From Stramenopiles sp. TOSAG23-6 (lineage: Eukaryota > Sar): DNA of 51,380 bases. This document shows positions 18,206 to 26,422 of the stretch, one piece after another; position 1 is the stretch's first letter; every line of letters begins with the position of its first letter. The notes below the pieces were generated by a model, which had not been told where the DNA came from, did no database searches, and was given only the letters and a program-made list of their open reading frames with translations. Location: NCBI GenBank assembly GCA_900128565.1, contig LT635922.1, positions 1 through 51,380 on the forward strand, given 5' to 3'. A program made the position numbers and the translations under genes.

Positions 18206-21200
18206 TTATTTCAGTGAAATGCCATACTTTGATGAGAGAGCTTCCAATTCGGTCTGCGACGAAACACTAGATTGAAGAGTAGAAAATATAGTCTTGAGTT
18301 TTATTTCGGCTAATGATGGAAGCATCATCAACGCTGTTTTGAAGCCATTACATGCGGACAATGAAGTAAGTAATTCCAATGCTCCACTAGGTTCATTAGT
18401 TACGTATTTCCCACCAATAGTTGTGACTATACTAGCGAGATCATCTGTGTCAATCGATCGTTTAAATATACGTTTAATATCTGAAAGTTTCCGCATTCCG
18501 TGTAAATATTTTGCCCGACTTTCTTGGCACTTTCTAAGAGATGACCATTCTTTACGAAAATGATAGGCATTACGTGGAATTTTAAATACAGCATTTTGAT
18601 TATTCCTTGATGATTCGGCAATCTTTATTGCTCTTTCTTTTTGTTTTTGTATCACTTCTTGATTGATTGTCACAGGCTTTTTTTCTGTTGCTTTTGAGGG
18701 GATCTTCGTCCGCTGTTGAGCAAGTTTCTCAGAATCAGCAAGTAGCTTAACAACAACATTTAAAAGCTTCTGTACTTGAGTATTTCCACCTTGAATGCCT
18801 TTAGCTTCATTTAAATCAGACAATGAAGCCTTATAACTATCAATTCCATTGCCTGTTTTTATACACTCAGATTTATCACCTAAACGTTTATATGCAGTAG
18901 ATCTACGAAAATACGCTTTTAAGAGAAGTTTGGAATCTTTTGTGTACTTAATAGCATCGCTACAGCAATGTATTACTTCATCCAACCTATCAAGATGTAG
19001 TAGTGCAGCAGCTTTGTTACAATATACATCAGATTGATCAATTTTAAGCTCTATAGCAGCATCATAACAGGAGCATGCTGCGATGAAGTTTTTAGATTTG
19101 AAGTGAACATTTCCTTCTAATTTCTTTTGCATAGCATTGGCTACTTTACAATCGCTAACGCTGTTATCTGCTACTTGATCTTGGTTTTCCTTTGGCAACT
19201 GAAGATGTTTTGTATCAGCTGCTTCACGATTCGAATTGCTTACATTATCATTATCATCTTCACTGTCACTTCCGACAACAACGGGAATACGACGGAAAGA
19301 TTTTGACTGAACTGGTGGTTTCGGAGGCTGAGCATCTAAAGAATCTTTACGGTGTTTTCTAGTAATCCCTGTTTTTTTGAAAAGATCAACATGTTTCTTC
19401 TGATTTTGATTTTTTGTTGTTTTATCCACACTCTTATTAGTTTTCGACATATTTATTTTATCGCCATTATGCATACTATTCATCTCTGCAATTGCCCGAG
19501 GATGGTCAGGTTCAACAGAAAGAATTGCAGCAAAATCCTCCGTTGCAGCGTCAATTTTGTTCTGAGCCTTGCGAGCCAAACCTCTTCTGAAATGTGCCTT
19601 CAATCGCATTTTAGTTTTGGCTGGATCCTTCGCTGGTGCCATTACAAGTGCTATTGATGTATCTTGCTCGGCTTTCGTGTTATCTCCACGTTGTAGATGG
19701 ACAGCTGCACGATTACAGTACGCAGCAATATTGCGAGGGTTTGCAGTCAATGCCAAAGAATATTCTTTTACAGCACCATCTAAATCCCCACTCTGAAAGC
19801 AATTATTACCCCGACATCGATGAGCTTCCGATTTCTTTTCGGGTGATAAATTATCAATATCTTCAACGGAATTTGAATCAATTTTGCACACATCTTCAGA
19901 TTTCATTGTTTCTTGAGTTGTAGAAGTAGATTCTTCAATTCTACTCTGTTTTTCATCCAAATAATAACCTATCCCTTTGATGCCTTTCTGGAAGAAATAA
20001 CCAGGTCGAGAACCACAAAATGTAGATGATGCAACAAATGAAGAGCCACACAAATTTAGAGGTACAGTTGAAGCTAAACTTTCGTTGTCATCACTTTCAT
20101 CACTATCACTATCACTGTCGTCTTCTACTATTGTCATCCTTGTAAATCCACCAACTCGTTTTGGAGCAGGAATGGCGATACCCATTTCTTTTAATATTTT
20201 TCTACCATTATCACCTTCTACATCAAGGTATTTGTCACGGGATTCATTCAAAAGTCCTCCAAGATGTTTATTGTTTGGAGCTAATTCTATAGCCTTGCAA
20301 TAGTCCTTAATAGCACCAATGTAATTACCACGACGATGCCGCGCAACACCACGTCTTGATCTTGCTTTTACATAAGATGGATCTAGATTAATGGCTAATG
20401 TACAATCAGCTTCAGCACCAGAAAACTGTTTTAGACGCAATTTAGCCATAGCACGATTAGCGAACACAATAGCACTTTTTTTAATTACTGCAGATCTAGA
20501 ATAATACAACATCGCTTCTTCATATTCTGTAGCTCGGAAACATTCATTACCTTTTTGCCGTTCGCGATCAGATAGGCGAGTTCTTTCCGCTTCAGAAAGA
20601 GTCGAGGGATCTATTTTTAAGCCTATATTTTCTAACTCTTCACGTCTTTTCAAGATAGCTGCTTTCCGAAGACGACGTTCTCGTTCAAGAGACTCCTTTG
20701 CTTCACCCTCTGCTGTTTCAATTTTTGATAACTCTTCTTCGTCATTAAACGCATCCCAGTCATTATAATAATCCTTGAACGCACGAGCTTTTGGATCACG
20801 TTTACCGGTGGCTGCCCAACGAGATGGAGCGTTATTTACAGGCGTGACTTCTTGGATTAGTGGATTTTGGGTTTCCTCATTTGGATCCATTTTATCTTGA
20901 TTATTTGTATCATCGTCATCAGAGTCATTGTTTGAGTGGCCTCTAGGTGGTGGTATTTGACGTCGACATACACGACGAGGTTTTGGGCCCAATTTGGAAG
21001 CGGTGATCCCTTGGTCTGTTTTGTTAATTTCAAGTAACCAATTAGACAGATCACCCGTAGCTTCTGCTTTTTCAGACGGTGTTTCTGTTCGCTTCAAATT
21101 GAGATATTTAATCCTATCGATATCTGGCATCAGCGATAATAAACGCTTCTCCGTTGTTGACACAAGATCTGGGTATGAGCCTTCTTTTCCAGATTCCAAA

Positions 21201-21343
21201 ACAGTTAAAATGTCACGTAACTCCTTCACACTCGTGCATTTTGCAACATACTCGTAATCCAATCTTTCGATAGGTATATCGGGAATATCTGCATAACGAT
21301 TACTCTCCATTTTAAGTACAGAAGAATTATCTGGGAAAACCAT
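18206..21343 (-). CDS. SPAG1: SPAG1-like dynein arm assembly factor (three TPR domains + RPAP3_C)
   Basis: Probable ortholog of SPAG1/DNAAF13, a cytoplasmic co-chaperone scaffold that, with HSP90/HSP70 and R2TP-like complexes, preassembles axonemal dynein arms. The N-terminus (about 25-75) matches SPAG1: LDYEYVAKCTSVKELRDIL, then SGKEGSYPDLVSTTEKRL. TPR domain 1 is at about 255-360 (RQKGNECFRATEYEEAMLYY), TPR domain 2 at about 505-625 (HRCRGNNCFQSGDLDGAVKE) and TPR domain 3 at about 735-855 (KLEGNVHFKSKNFIAACSCY). An RPAP3_C domain at about 925-1020 (AYHFRKEWSSLRKC, then the PSGALELLTSLSAC helix) closes the protein. This order is the SPAG1 architecture. Its presence implies motile cilia with dynein arms. 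Confidence 0.88.
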   Translation of the reverse strand: MVFPDNSSVLKMESNRYADIPDIPIERLDYEYVAKCTSVKELRDILTVLESGKEGSYPDLVSTTEKRLLSLMPDIDRIKYLNLKRTETPSEKAEATGDLSNWLLEINKTDQGITASKLGPKPRRVCRRQIPPPRGHSNNDSDDDDTNNQDKMDPNEETQNPLIQEVTPVNNAPSRWAATGKRDPKARAFKDYYNDWDAFNDEEELSKIETAEGEAKESLERERRLRKAAILKRREELENIGLKIDPSTLSEAERTRLSDRERQKGNECFRATEYEEAMLYYSRSAVIKKSAIVFANRAMAKLRLKQFSGAEADCTLAINLDPSYVKARSRRGVARHRRGNYIGAIKDYCKAIELAPNNKHLGGLLNESRDKYLDVEGDNGRKILKEMGIAIPAPKRVGGFTRMTIVEDDSDSDSDESDDNESLASTVPLNLCGSSFVASSTFCGSRPGYFFQKGIKGIGYYLDEKQSRIEESTSTTQETMKSEDVCKIDSNSVEDIDNLSPEKKSEAHRCRGNNCFQSGDLDGAVKEYSLALTANPRNIAAYCNRAAVHLQRGDNTKAEQDTSIALVMAPAKDPAKTKMRLKAHFRRGLARKAQNKIDAATEDFAAILSVEPDHPRAIAEMNSMHNGDKINMSKTNKSVDKTTKNQNQKKHVDLFKKTGITRKHRKDSLDAQPPKPPVQSKSFRRIPVVVGSDSEDDNDNVSNSNREAADTKHLQLPKENQDQVADNSVSDCKVANAMQKKLEGNVHFKSKNFIAACSCYDAAIELKIDQSDVYCNKAAALLHLDRLDEVIHCCSDAIKYTKDSKLLLKAYFRRSTAYKRLGDKSECIKTGNGIDSYKASLSDLNEAKGIQGGNTQVQKLLNVVVKLLADSEKLAQQRTKIPSKATEKKPVTINQEVIQKQKERAIKIAESSRNNQNAVFKIPRNAYHFRKEWSSLRKCQESRAKYLHGMRKLSDIKRIFKRSIDTDDLASIVTTIGGKYVTNEPSGALELLTSLSACNGFKTALMMLPSLAEIKLKTIFSTLQSSVSSQTELEALSSKYGISLK

Positions 21344-21694
21344 TCTAGGATCCCGGAAAAAAAAAAGGTATTCCAGTTAGCCGCTTGAGCTTGGAGCCGC
21401 TTGTTTTTGTTTTTTCATTCTTGAAGTTCAACGTATCGATCTTGCTCTAGGGTTAGGGTTTTTTTTCATCGGTTTTTTTTCTTATCGCATCTAAAAGTTG
21501 TTCCATCGTCCCTTACTGAAGTATTGTGTTGACTTTTAAAAATTGCATGCACAAATACAAACTTAGTTACCGTTAAAGCTCTTTTAGTATCGAACGACTT
21601 TGCATTATAGTTTCTCAAGTTATTTTTTGTTCCTACTGTTATAATTTGGCATACATCGGATATAGAAATTTCATAATAGGATATATTTGTAGAA
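21344..21694. promoter_or_regulatory. Shared divergent promoter, SPAG1-like / PH gene, with telomere-like box
   Basis: 351 bp between two outward genes. AGGGTTAGGGTT lies at 21449-21460, about 106 bp before the SPAG1-like ATG (CCCTAA orientation on the minus strand) and 235 bp before the PH gene. No gene seen inside. Confidence 0.5.
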
Positions 21695-22210
21695 ATGGGT
21701 AACGCTCCCCTTATCTCGGAGTGTTCGTCGGGGCGTACACTTGTGAAAAAGGGATATGTTATAAAGCGTTCGGTTAGAAAGAAAGGAAATAATTGGAAAC
21801 GGCGATATTTGAGGTTATATAATGATGGAACTCTTGACACCTTGGGTTCGGAGAACGATACGAACGTTAAACGACGTATACAGATGGAAAAAACATCCAA
21901 AGTGAAAAAAGTGTGGGACCATGCCATTACTCGTGGTGAAGGCTATGTGTGGCTACTAGAAAATCCTGATGGATTTGAAGTTTGTTATCGATGTCTTCAA
22001 GAAGAGATTCGAAGTGATTGGATAGACTGTGTCAGGAATACAATAGAAAATTTGGTTCCACGGGCAACTGAGAGTAAAATAGGTAATTTTAGTGGGAAAG
22101 CAAGTTCTATAGATAGTGTATGTACGAATTCTAGTGATATTATAGACTCATCTGATGATCATGGTGGTGGCGAACTCCATGGATCAGATATTGCCCTTAC
22201 ACTTGAATGA
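21695..22210 (+). CDS. Small PH-domain protein, probable N-myristoylation
   Basis: A 171-residue protein that is mostly one pleckstrin-homology domain (about 16-122), probably binding phosphoinositides or a membrane partner. The strand pattern is visible in TLVKKGYVIKRSV, NWKRRYLRLYNDGTLDTLG and the middle strands with GEGYVWLLENPDGFEVCYRC. The closing helix EEIRSDWIDCVRNTIENL has the invariant Trp. The protein begins MGNAPLIS, with Gly2 and a small residue at position 6 region, which suits N-myristoylation and so membrane anchoring. The C-terminal tail is Ser/Asp-rich. Specific function unknown. Confidence 0.8.
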   Translation: MGNAPLISECSSGRTLVKKGYVIKRSVRKKGNNWKRRYLRLYNDGTLDTLGSENDTNVKRRIQMEKTSKVKKVWDHAITRGEGYVWLLENPDGFEVCYRCLQEEIRSDWIDCVRNTIENLVPRATESKIGNFSGKASSIDSVCTNSSDIIDSSDDHGGGELHGSDIALTLE

Positions 22211-22552
22211 TAAATATGCTCAACAATATTGGAACAACCGTGATGTATATATAGTGATTTATATATATTCATATATAGTGATTTATATATATTCTAGAGT
22301 CAGATGGCATTTAATAAATATACAATTAATTAGAATATGAAGTATAATTTTGTTTTTCTTTTTTTTGTTTGTATTTTTGTAGGTTGTTTAGAAAACTTTT
22401 TGTTGTTCACATTGTATTGAGAAAAGTAGAAAAGTTCGTCAGATTTTTTTTATTGATGTATAAATTTTGTCTAGACGCTAACAACGTACATCGTATGTAC
22501 ACAGTGATGTATGCATAATTTGAAATTAACCATCTTCAACACATATGTAAGA
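22211..22552. other. Convergent intergenic region with tandem 24-bp repeat
   Basis: 342 bp of AT-rich sequence between two convergent genes. It holds the tandem repeat at 22247-22294 and T-runs near 22350 and 22445. No gene seen; it presumably carries both 3' UTRs. Confidence 0.5.
22247..22294. repeat. Two perfect tandem copies of a 24-bp AT-rich unit
   Basis: Copies 22247-22270 and 22271-22294 are identical; each contains ATATATAGTG followed by ATTTATATATATTC. It lies just after the PH-gene stop, so in its 3' UTR. Confidence 0.9.
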
Positions 22553-23029
22553 TTAGTCTGTCATTATGACATCAATAAACTCGTCGTACCTGATGTGACC
22601 TGTTCCCTCAGCATCTGCCTCAAGTATCAGTTCATCCACTTCTGCTGGATTAAGCTTTTTTCCAAGTGAAAGCATCATGTGCTTAAGATCTGCACTTTTA
22701 ATGAAGCCTGTTGATCCTTCATCGAATACTTCAAATGCAGCTGAAAGTTGTGCCCGAGTATCTTTATCTTGCTCTTTTTTTTCTATGAGAAATAAAAAGT
22801 CTTCAAAGTCAATGTGACCCTTTCCTACTTCATTTACTCGACTAAAATTATGCTCTTGGACAAATTGCCTCCAATCCTCCCTAGTTGGTGGTTTCAGACC
22901 TAATGAACGCATTACAATGTCAAGTTGTTCAGTATCTAACAAACCCAGTCGTTTTTGTCCTGGGAGAACAGGTGGTTGGAAGAAACAGAAAGCTTCAGAG
23001 TATTCGGATAATTTATCAGAACGAGACAT
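22553..23029 (-). CDS. Calmodulin-like EF-hand protein
   Basis: A 158-residue calcium-sensor-type protein with the two-lobe layout of calmodulin, centrin and axonemal light chains. EF-hand 4 (DAEGTGHIRYDE, near 138-149) keeps Asp, Glu, Thr and the final Glu and should bind calcium. EF-hand 3 (DEGSTGFIKSAD) has Gly at loop position 3 and is weakened. EF-hand 2 (NEVGKGHIDFED) lacks the usual Asp residues, and EF-hand 1 is degenerate (residues about 20-35). So it is probably a structural light chain or a sensor with one main site. It converges with the PH gene and diverges from IscU. Exact family not determined. Confidence 0.8.
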   Translation of the reverse strand: MSRSDKLSEYSEAFCFFQPPVLPGQKRLGLLDTEQLDIVMRSLGLKPPTREDWRQFVQEHNFSRVNEVGKGHIDFEDFLFLIEKKEQDKDTRAQLSAAFEVFDEGSTGFIKSADLKHMMLSLGKKLNPAEVDELILEADAEGTGHIRYDEFIDVIMTD

Positions 23030-23374
23030 TAGTTCTCGGTAAAACTAAAATTCTTCAAGGTATGAACTTAAATAATAAGTATTTAGTTTCCGAGACTTTC
23101 AAACTATAAGTCACAAAAAAAAGTGTCGAGATATATACACAATGTGTGCCACGTACAGTAGTACAGGTACTTGTAGTACTAAGATTCGTTTTTTCTTCTC
23201 AATTCCAAGAAAAAAGACGACGGTTATTTTGGTTATTTTATAAAAGAAAGATCTTCCTGCACGAAATCTGCGTCCAATAAACGGTACCGGGTAACACTGG
23301 CCGCGTGACGGCCAGTGTGTTGCAGTGCACACAAGTTAAGTGTTCGTATACAAAACCGGTAATTGTTTGTGAAT
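23030..23374. promoter_or_regulatory. Shared divergent promoter, EF-hand / IscU, with strong hairpins
   Basis: 345 bp. It contains TAGTACTA at 23174-23181, a 10-bp-stem inverted repeat at 23294-23318 and an overlapping weaker hairpin at 23316-23333 whose loop contains CAGTG. The last two lie within about 80 bp of the IscU ATG and may be in its 5' UTR. Confidence 0.5.
23294..23318. repeat. Perfect inverted repeat ACACTGGCCG / CGGCCAGTGT
   Basis: Ten-base arms flank a five-base spacer (CGTGA). It is GC-rich against an AT-rich background and lies 57 bp upstream of the IscU ATG. It could be a palindromic factor site or an RNA hairpin. Confidence 0.85.
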
Positions 23375-23845
23375 ATGTTGAGTAGTATTTTTCGCTATAC
23401 GTTATTGCGGCCTGTCGCAAGACAGGCATGTGTAACGCCATCCTTTCAACGTGTGGCAAGTTATCATGATAATGTAGTAGATCATTTTGAGAATCCTCGT
23501 AACGTTGGTTCTTTTTCGAAGGAAGAAGATGGCGTTGGAACTGGACTTGTTGGTGCTCCAGCTTGTGGGGATGTGATGAAGTTACAGATCAAGGTTGTGG
23601 ACAATGTAATTGTTGATTCAAAATTCAAGACATTTGGATGTGGTAGTGCTGTTGCAGCTAGTTCTGTAGCTTCAGAATGGATTAAAGGGAAAAGTTTAGA
23701 TGAAGCACAATCACTCACAAACACAGACATAGCAGCACATCTCAAACTTCCACCTGTAAAGTTGCATTGCTCTATGTTAGCGGAAGACGCGATTAAAGCA
23801 GCCGTGAAAGATCTCAAAGCTAAAGAGATTAAGCGCGATGCATAA
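23375..23845 (+). CDS. ISCU: Mitochondrial iron-sulfur cluster scaffold IscU
   Basis: The scaffold on which the NFS1-ISD11 desulfurase complex builds Fe-S clusters before transfer by HSC20 and mtHsp70. Start is the ATG at 23375 (MLSSIFRYTLLRPVARQ); residues 1-29 form a typical basic amphipathic mitochondrial presequence. The IscU core starts YHDNVVDHFENPRNVGSF. The three cluster ligands are Cys64 (PACGD, with the conserved Asp), Cys89 (FGCGSA) and Cys132 (LHCSMLAEDAI). LPPVK (125-129) is the Hsp70-chaperone recognition motif. The 156-residue length is normal. The convergent neighbour starts its 3' end only 44 bp away. Confidence 0.96.
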   Translation: MLSSIFRYTLLRPVARQACVTPSFQRVASYHDNVVDHFENPRNVGSFSKEEDGVGTGLVGAPACGDVMKLQIKVVDNVIVDSKFKTFGCGSAVAASSVASEWIKGKSLDEAQSLTNTDIAAHLKLPPVKLHCSMLAEDAIKAAVKDLKAKEIKRDA

Positions 23846-23889
23846 ATTGTAATAAATAAAAGAATATATATTTACTTAATTTTATATGT

Positions 23890-26124
23890 TCAATTTTTAG
23901 CACTTTTTAATAAATCTGCAAAGGATGGTTTGTTAATATGTACAGGTTTAGATTTTGGACCCCAACTGACTTTTTTGACATGCGTTTTATCAACGTCATG
24001 TTTCGTCTTATGTGTACCATTACTATTATTACTACTGAGAGCCACTTTCCATGGATTTTGGCTCTTTTTTGCTATGATTTTTGGGGTTTTTGGTTCAATA
24101 GTGGTAAGAGTAGTGGGCTTTGTCGTCGGGCTTTGTTTTTCGTGTTTTTCGGCAATACGTTTACTAGAATTATTACTTATTTTCTTCTGCTTTGTGGTAA
24201 CATTTGTTTTAGATAAATCTAAGGATGTATTTTTGCTCTTGTTATTCTTCTTTTTCTTCTTCTTATTGGTTTTAGCAGAATCCTTTGAAGTAGCATTCTC
24301 CGCAGCCTTTTTCTGTTTTTTCTTTTCCTTCTTTGCTTTATTCTTAGCAATTTTCTTCTTCTTCTCAAGCGCAAGCTTGGCATCCTGCAATCGTTGTTCC
24401 TGCATGTCCTTCCTAGCCTTTTCTCTCGCTTCAAAGCGTTCACGAGCAAGAATTTTTGCTTGAGCTCGTGCTTCTGCTTGTGCCTTTTCACGCCGCTGTC
24501 TAAGTTCAAGTTCCTCTTTTACTGTTTCTGCCGAAAGACGTTCACCTATACGCGATGATTGAGGAACCCATCTGTGTTTACTTAAATCAATTGTATTTCG
24601 AAGTATATCAATTACAATCTGAGAAATAGAAGGTTTTTTACCTGGGGTAAGGTTTTGAGTTTCTATCATATTTTCTTCCGGTTGAGAGATATTAGCATCA
24701 TATACTACTAATATTCGCTCTAATACACGAATATAATCCGAAACACGCATTGCTGCACAAGCATGATTATACGCCATTCCAGGTGCAACAGTCATAAGCA
24801 TTGAGCATGCTGCAAAAATATTTGCAGGTAGTGTCTCCTGTTCAAAATCAAGAAGGGCACTTAAGCATACATGCGTTACACTCTCTGCAAGTAGACCTTT
24901 TTTTTGTAGTTCACTCGAAACAACCACAAAGCTACGAGGTATCATACCATATCCTAAACCAGAATAAAAAAAAGCTAAATTTTTGTCATTTTCTTTTTCA
25001 TTAGTATCATGATTCATACATTGCAACGATAATGTAGTAGCACGTCGCAGGGCATCATAACACGAACGAGTTAAAGCAGCTCTAAAGTCTTTTTTCCCCC
25101 ACTTTGATGAAATATTTTGAGGATTATGAGAAGCATTGGAAATATCAGAACTTGAATTTGTAGCAGGTTCCGCAAAAGCAAGATCATTTACATCATTGCG
25201 ACAAATTCTCCCTCCTGCAAATTCAGGAAGTAAACGATTAACACCAGTACATATTCGAGTATACAAACAGCATGTATTAAAACCATTATTTTCCTCATTA
25301 TTATCCCATTGAAATACCTTGAATGTGTTTTCAAAAATCACTTTAGCGAGGAGTCGAAGACAATGGTTGGTATGCGCTTCACTCGTATGTAAATCGATTA
25401 TTTTCTCAAGTGTCTCGTCGATATTTGCTGATGTGACATCAGATACGAGTTCCTGCAACTGTTTGAGACAATCCTCCTCCAATGTACTCTCTTTACGAGA
25501 AGATGTAGTACCCACAAGTTTAAGCAGCGTTTGTTTACGCATGGACAAAATATTACGATATTTCGCATCATTGATATCCATACTCTGACTCCGCTGTACC
25601 CATCGCATAGGAGTTGGGTTTTGTTGATACCAACGACCATCTACAACTGTAGCGGACGCAGAACCTTGGGATTTTCCTACACCAGCAGACACGTCCCCTG
25701 GTGTCACCCAAGCAGCAGTGCCTCCCATAGCACCACCAATCATCAGGCCAGCCGATGCACCAAATTGAATACCACCATCTGCATATTGACCACTACCATG
25801 ATCACTAGAAGATATATTATGAGGAGGACGTTGTTTCTGGATTTTACTCATGGCCTTCGCGTACTTCGCCTGAAGCTCAGCCATCTTACGGCCGTGTTCT
25901 TCCCAATCGACATTTGCAACATCTAGATAACTTACTAACGGCGCACAATCTGACGGTACAGCCAGAAAATTACTCTGAAATGAGAGTAAATAGGGTATTT
26001 CATAAATTATCTTATCCTTAGTTTTGTCTGTAGACCCTTTATTTTCAAAGTCTACTGATTTGGGTGCCTTCTCGACCACCGCTGCGGGGGGCGACCAAGA
26101 GGCAGCAGTAGCTTTGAGTGACAT
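23890..26124 (-). CDS. eIF4G-like translation initiation scaffold
   Basis: Probable eIF4G-family protein, the scaffold joining cap-bound eIF4E to eIF4A and the small ribosomal subunit. Residues 41-50 read YEIPYLLSFQ, an exact eIF4E-binding motif (Tyr-x4-Leu-hydrophobic) with the LxFQ extension of eIF4G. A helical region at about 185-430 looks like a divergent MIF4G/HEAT domain: KYRNILSMRKQTLLKL, LQELVSDVTSANIDETLEKI and HTNHCLRLLAKVIFENTF in order. The C-terminal 220 residues are highly charged, first a long Glu/Arg/Ala helix, then Lys-rich tracts, and end KKVSWGPKSKPVHI before SFADLLKSA. No MA3 or W2 domain is seen, so it resembles the short eIF4G types. The 4E motif is strong evidence; the MIF4G assignment is by eye. 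Confidence 0.6.
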   Translation of the reverse strand: MSLKATAASWSPPAAVVEKAPKSVDFENKGSTDKTKDKIIYEIPYLLSFQSNFLAVPSDCAPLVSYLDVANVDWEEHGRKMAELQAKYAKAMSKIQKQRPPHNISSSDHGSGQYADGGIQFGASAGLMIGGAMGGTAAWVTPGDVSAGVGKSQGSASATVVDGRWYQQNPTPMRWVQRSQSMDINDAKYRNILSMRKQTLLKLVGTTSSRKESTLEEDCLKQLQELVSDVTSANIDETLEKIIDLHTSEAHTNHCLRLLAKVIFENTFKVFQWDNNEENNGFNTCCLYTRICTGVNRLLPEFAGGRICRNDVNDLAFAEPATNSSSDISNASHNPQNISSKWGKKDFRAALTRSCYDALRRATTLSLQCMNHDTNEKENDKNLAFFYSGLGYGMIPRSFVVVSSELQKKGLLAESVTHVCLSALLDFEQETLPANIFAACSMLMTVAPGMAYNHACAAMRVSDYIRVLERILVVYDANISQPEENMIETQNLTPGKKPSISQIVIDILRNTIDLSKHRWVPQSSRIGERLSAETVKEELELRQRREKAQAEARAQAKILARERFEAREKARKDMQEQRLQDAKLALEKKKKIAKNKAKKEKKKQKKAAENATSKDSAKTNKKKKKKNNKSKNTSLDLSKTNVTTKQKKISNNSSKRIAEKHEKQSPTTKPTTLTTIEPKTPKIIAKKSQNPWKVALSSNNSNGTHKTKHDVDKTHVKKVSWGPKSKPVHINKPSFADLLKSAKN

Positions 26125-26422
26125 GAGCAGAGTAAATTAATGATATATAAAAGTTGACAATGTAGTTTAAAGGACCAATTATCACAATTTATCACAGAGT
26201 TTTGCAAACTTTGGCAGCTTGTAAAGCAACAGTGGTCCTGTCTGAATAAAGTTGAACGGTTAGGGTTGAGATAAAGCCAGTTCGTTCGACATTTCCGGTA
26301 AAACACGAAATATCGATTTTTTAGTTATAGCTAATACCGTTTCATTATTTTTTGTATACGCGTCACTCTTTCATTTTTGGTCATTCAAAGATACATTCAA
26401 AGATACATTCAAAGGGTGTAAT
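26125..26422. promoter_or_regulatory. Shared divergent promoter, eIF4G-like / CCDC81-like
   Basis: 298 bp with GTTAGGGTT at 26259-26267 (telomere-like, minus orientation) and a 12-bp tandem repeat at 26382-26414 that ends 8 bp before the CCDC81-like ATG. Confidence 0.5.
26382..26414 (+). repeat. Tandem repeat of 12-bp unit CATTCAAAGATA
   Basis: Two full copies (26382-26393, 26394-26405) and a 9-bp partial third copy. It ends just before the start codon at 26423, so it lies in the 5' UTR or core promoter. Confidence 0.9.

Noticed and set aside
23316-23333. Canonical iron-responsive element before IscU
   Set aside because: The CAGTG loop is present, but the upper stem next to a six-base loop does not pair and there is no bulged C five bases below.
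23930-24463. Long hydrophobic open frame opposite the eIF4G-like gene
   Set aside because: The Phe/Leu/Cys-rich translation is the complement of the Lys-rich coding tail.
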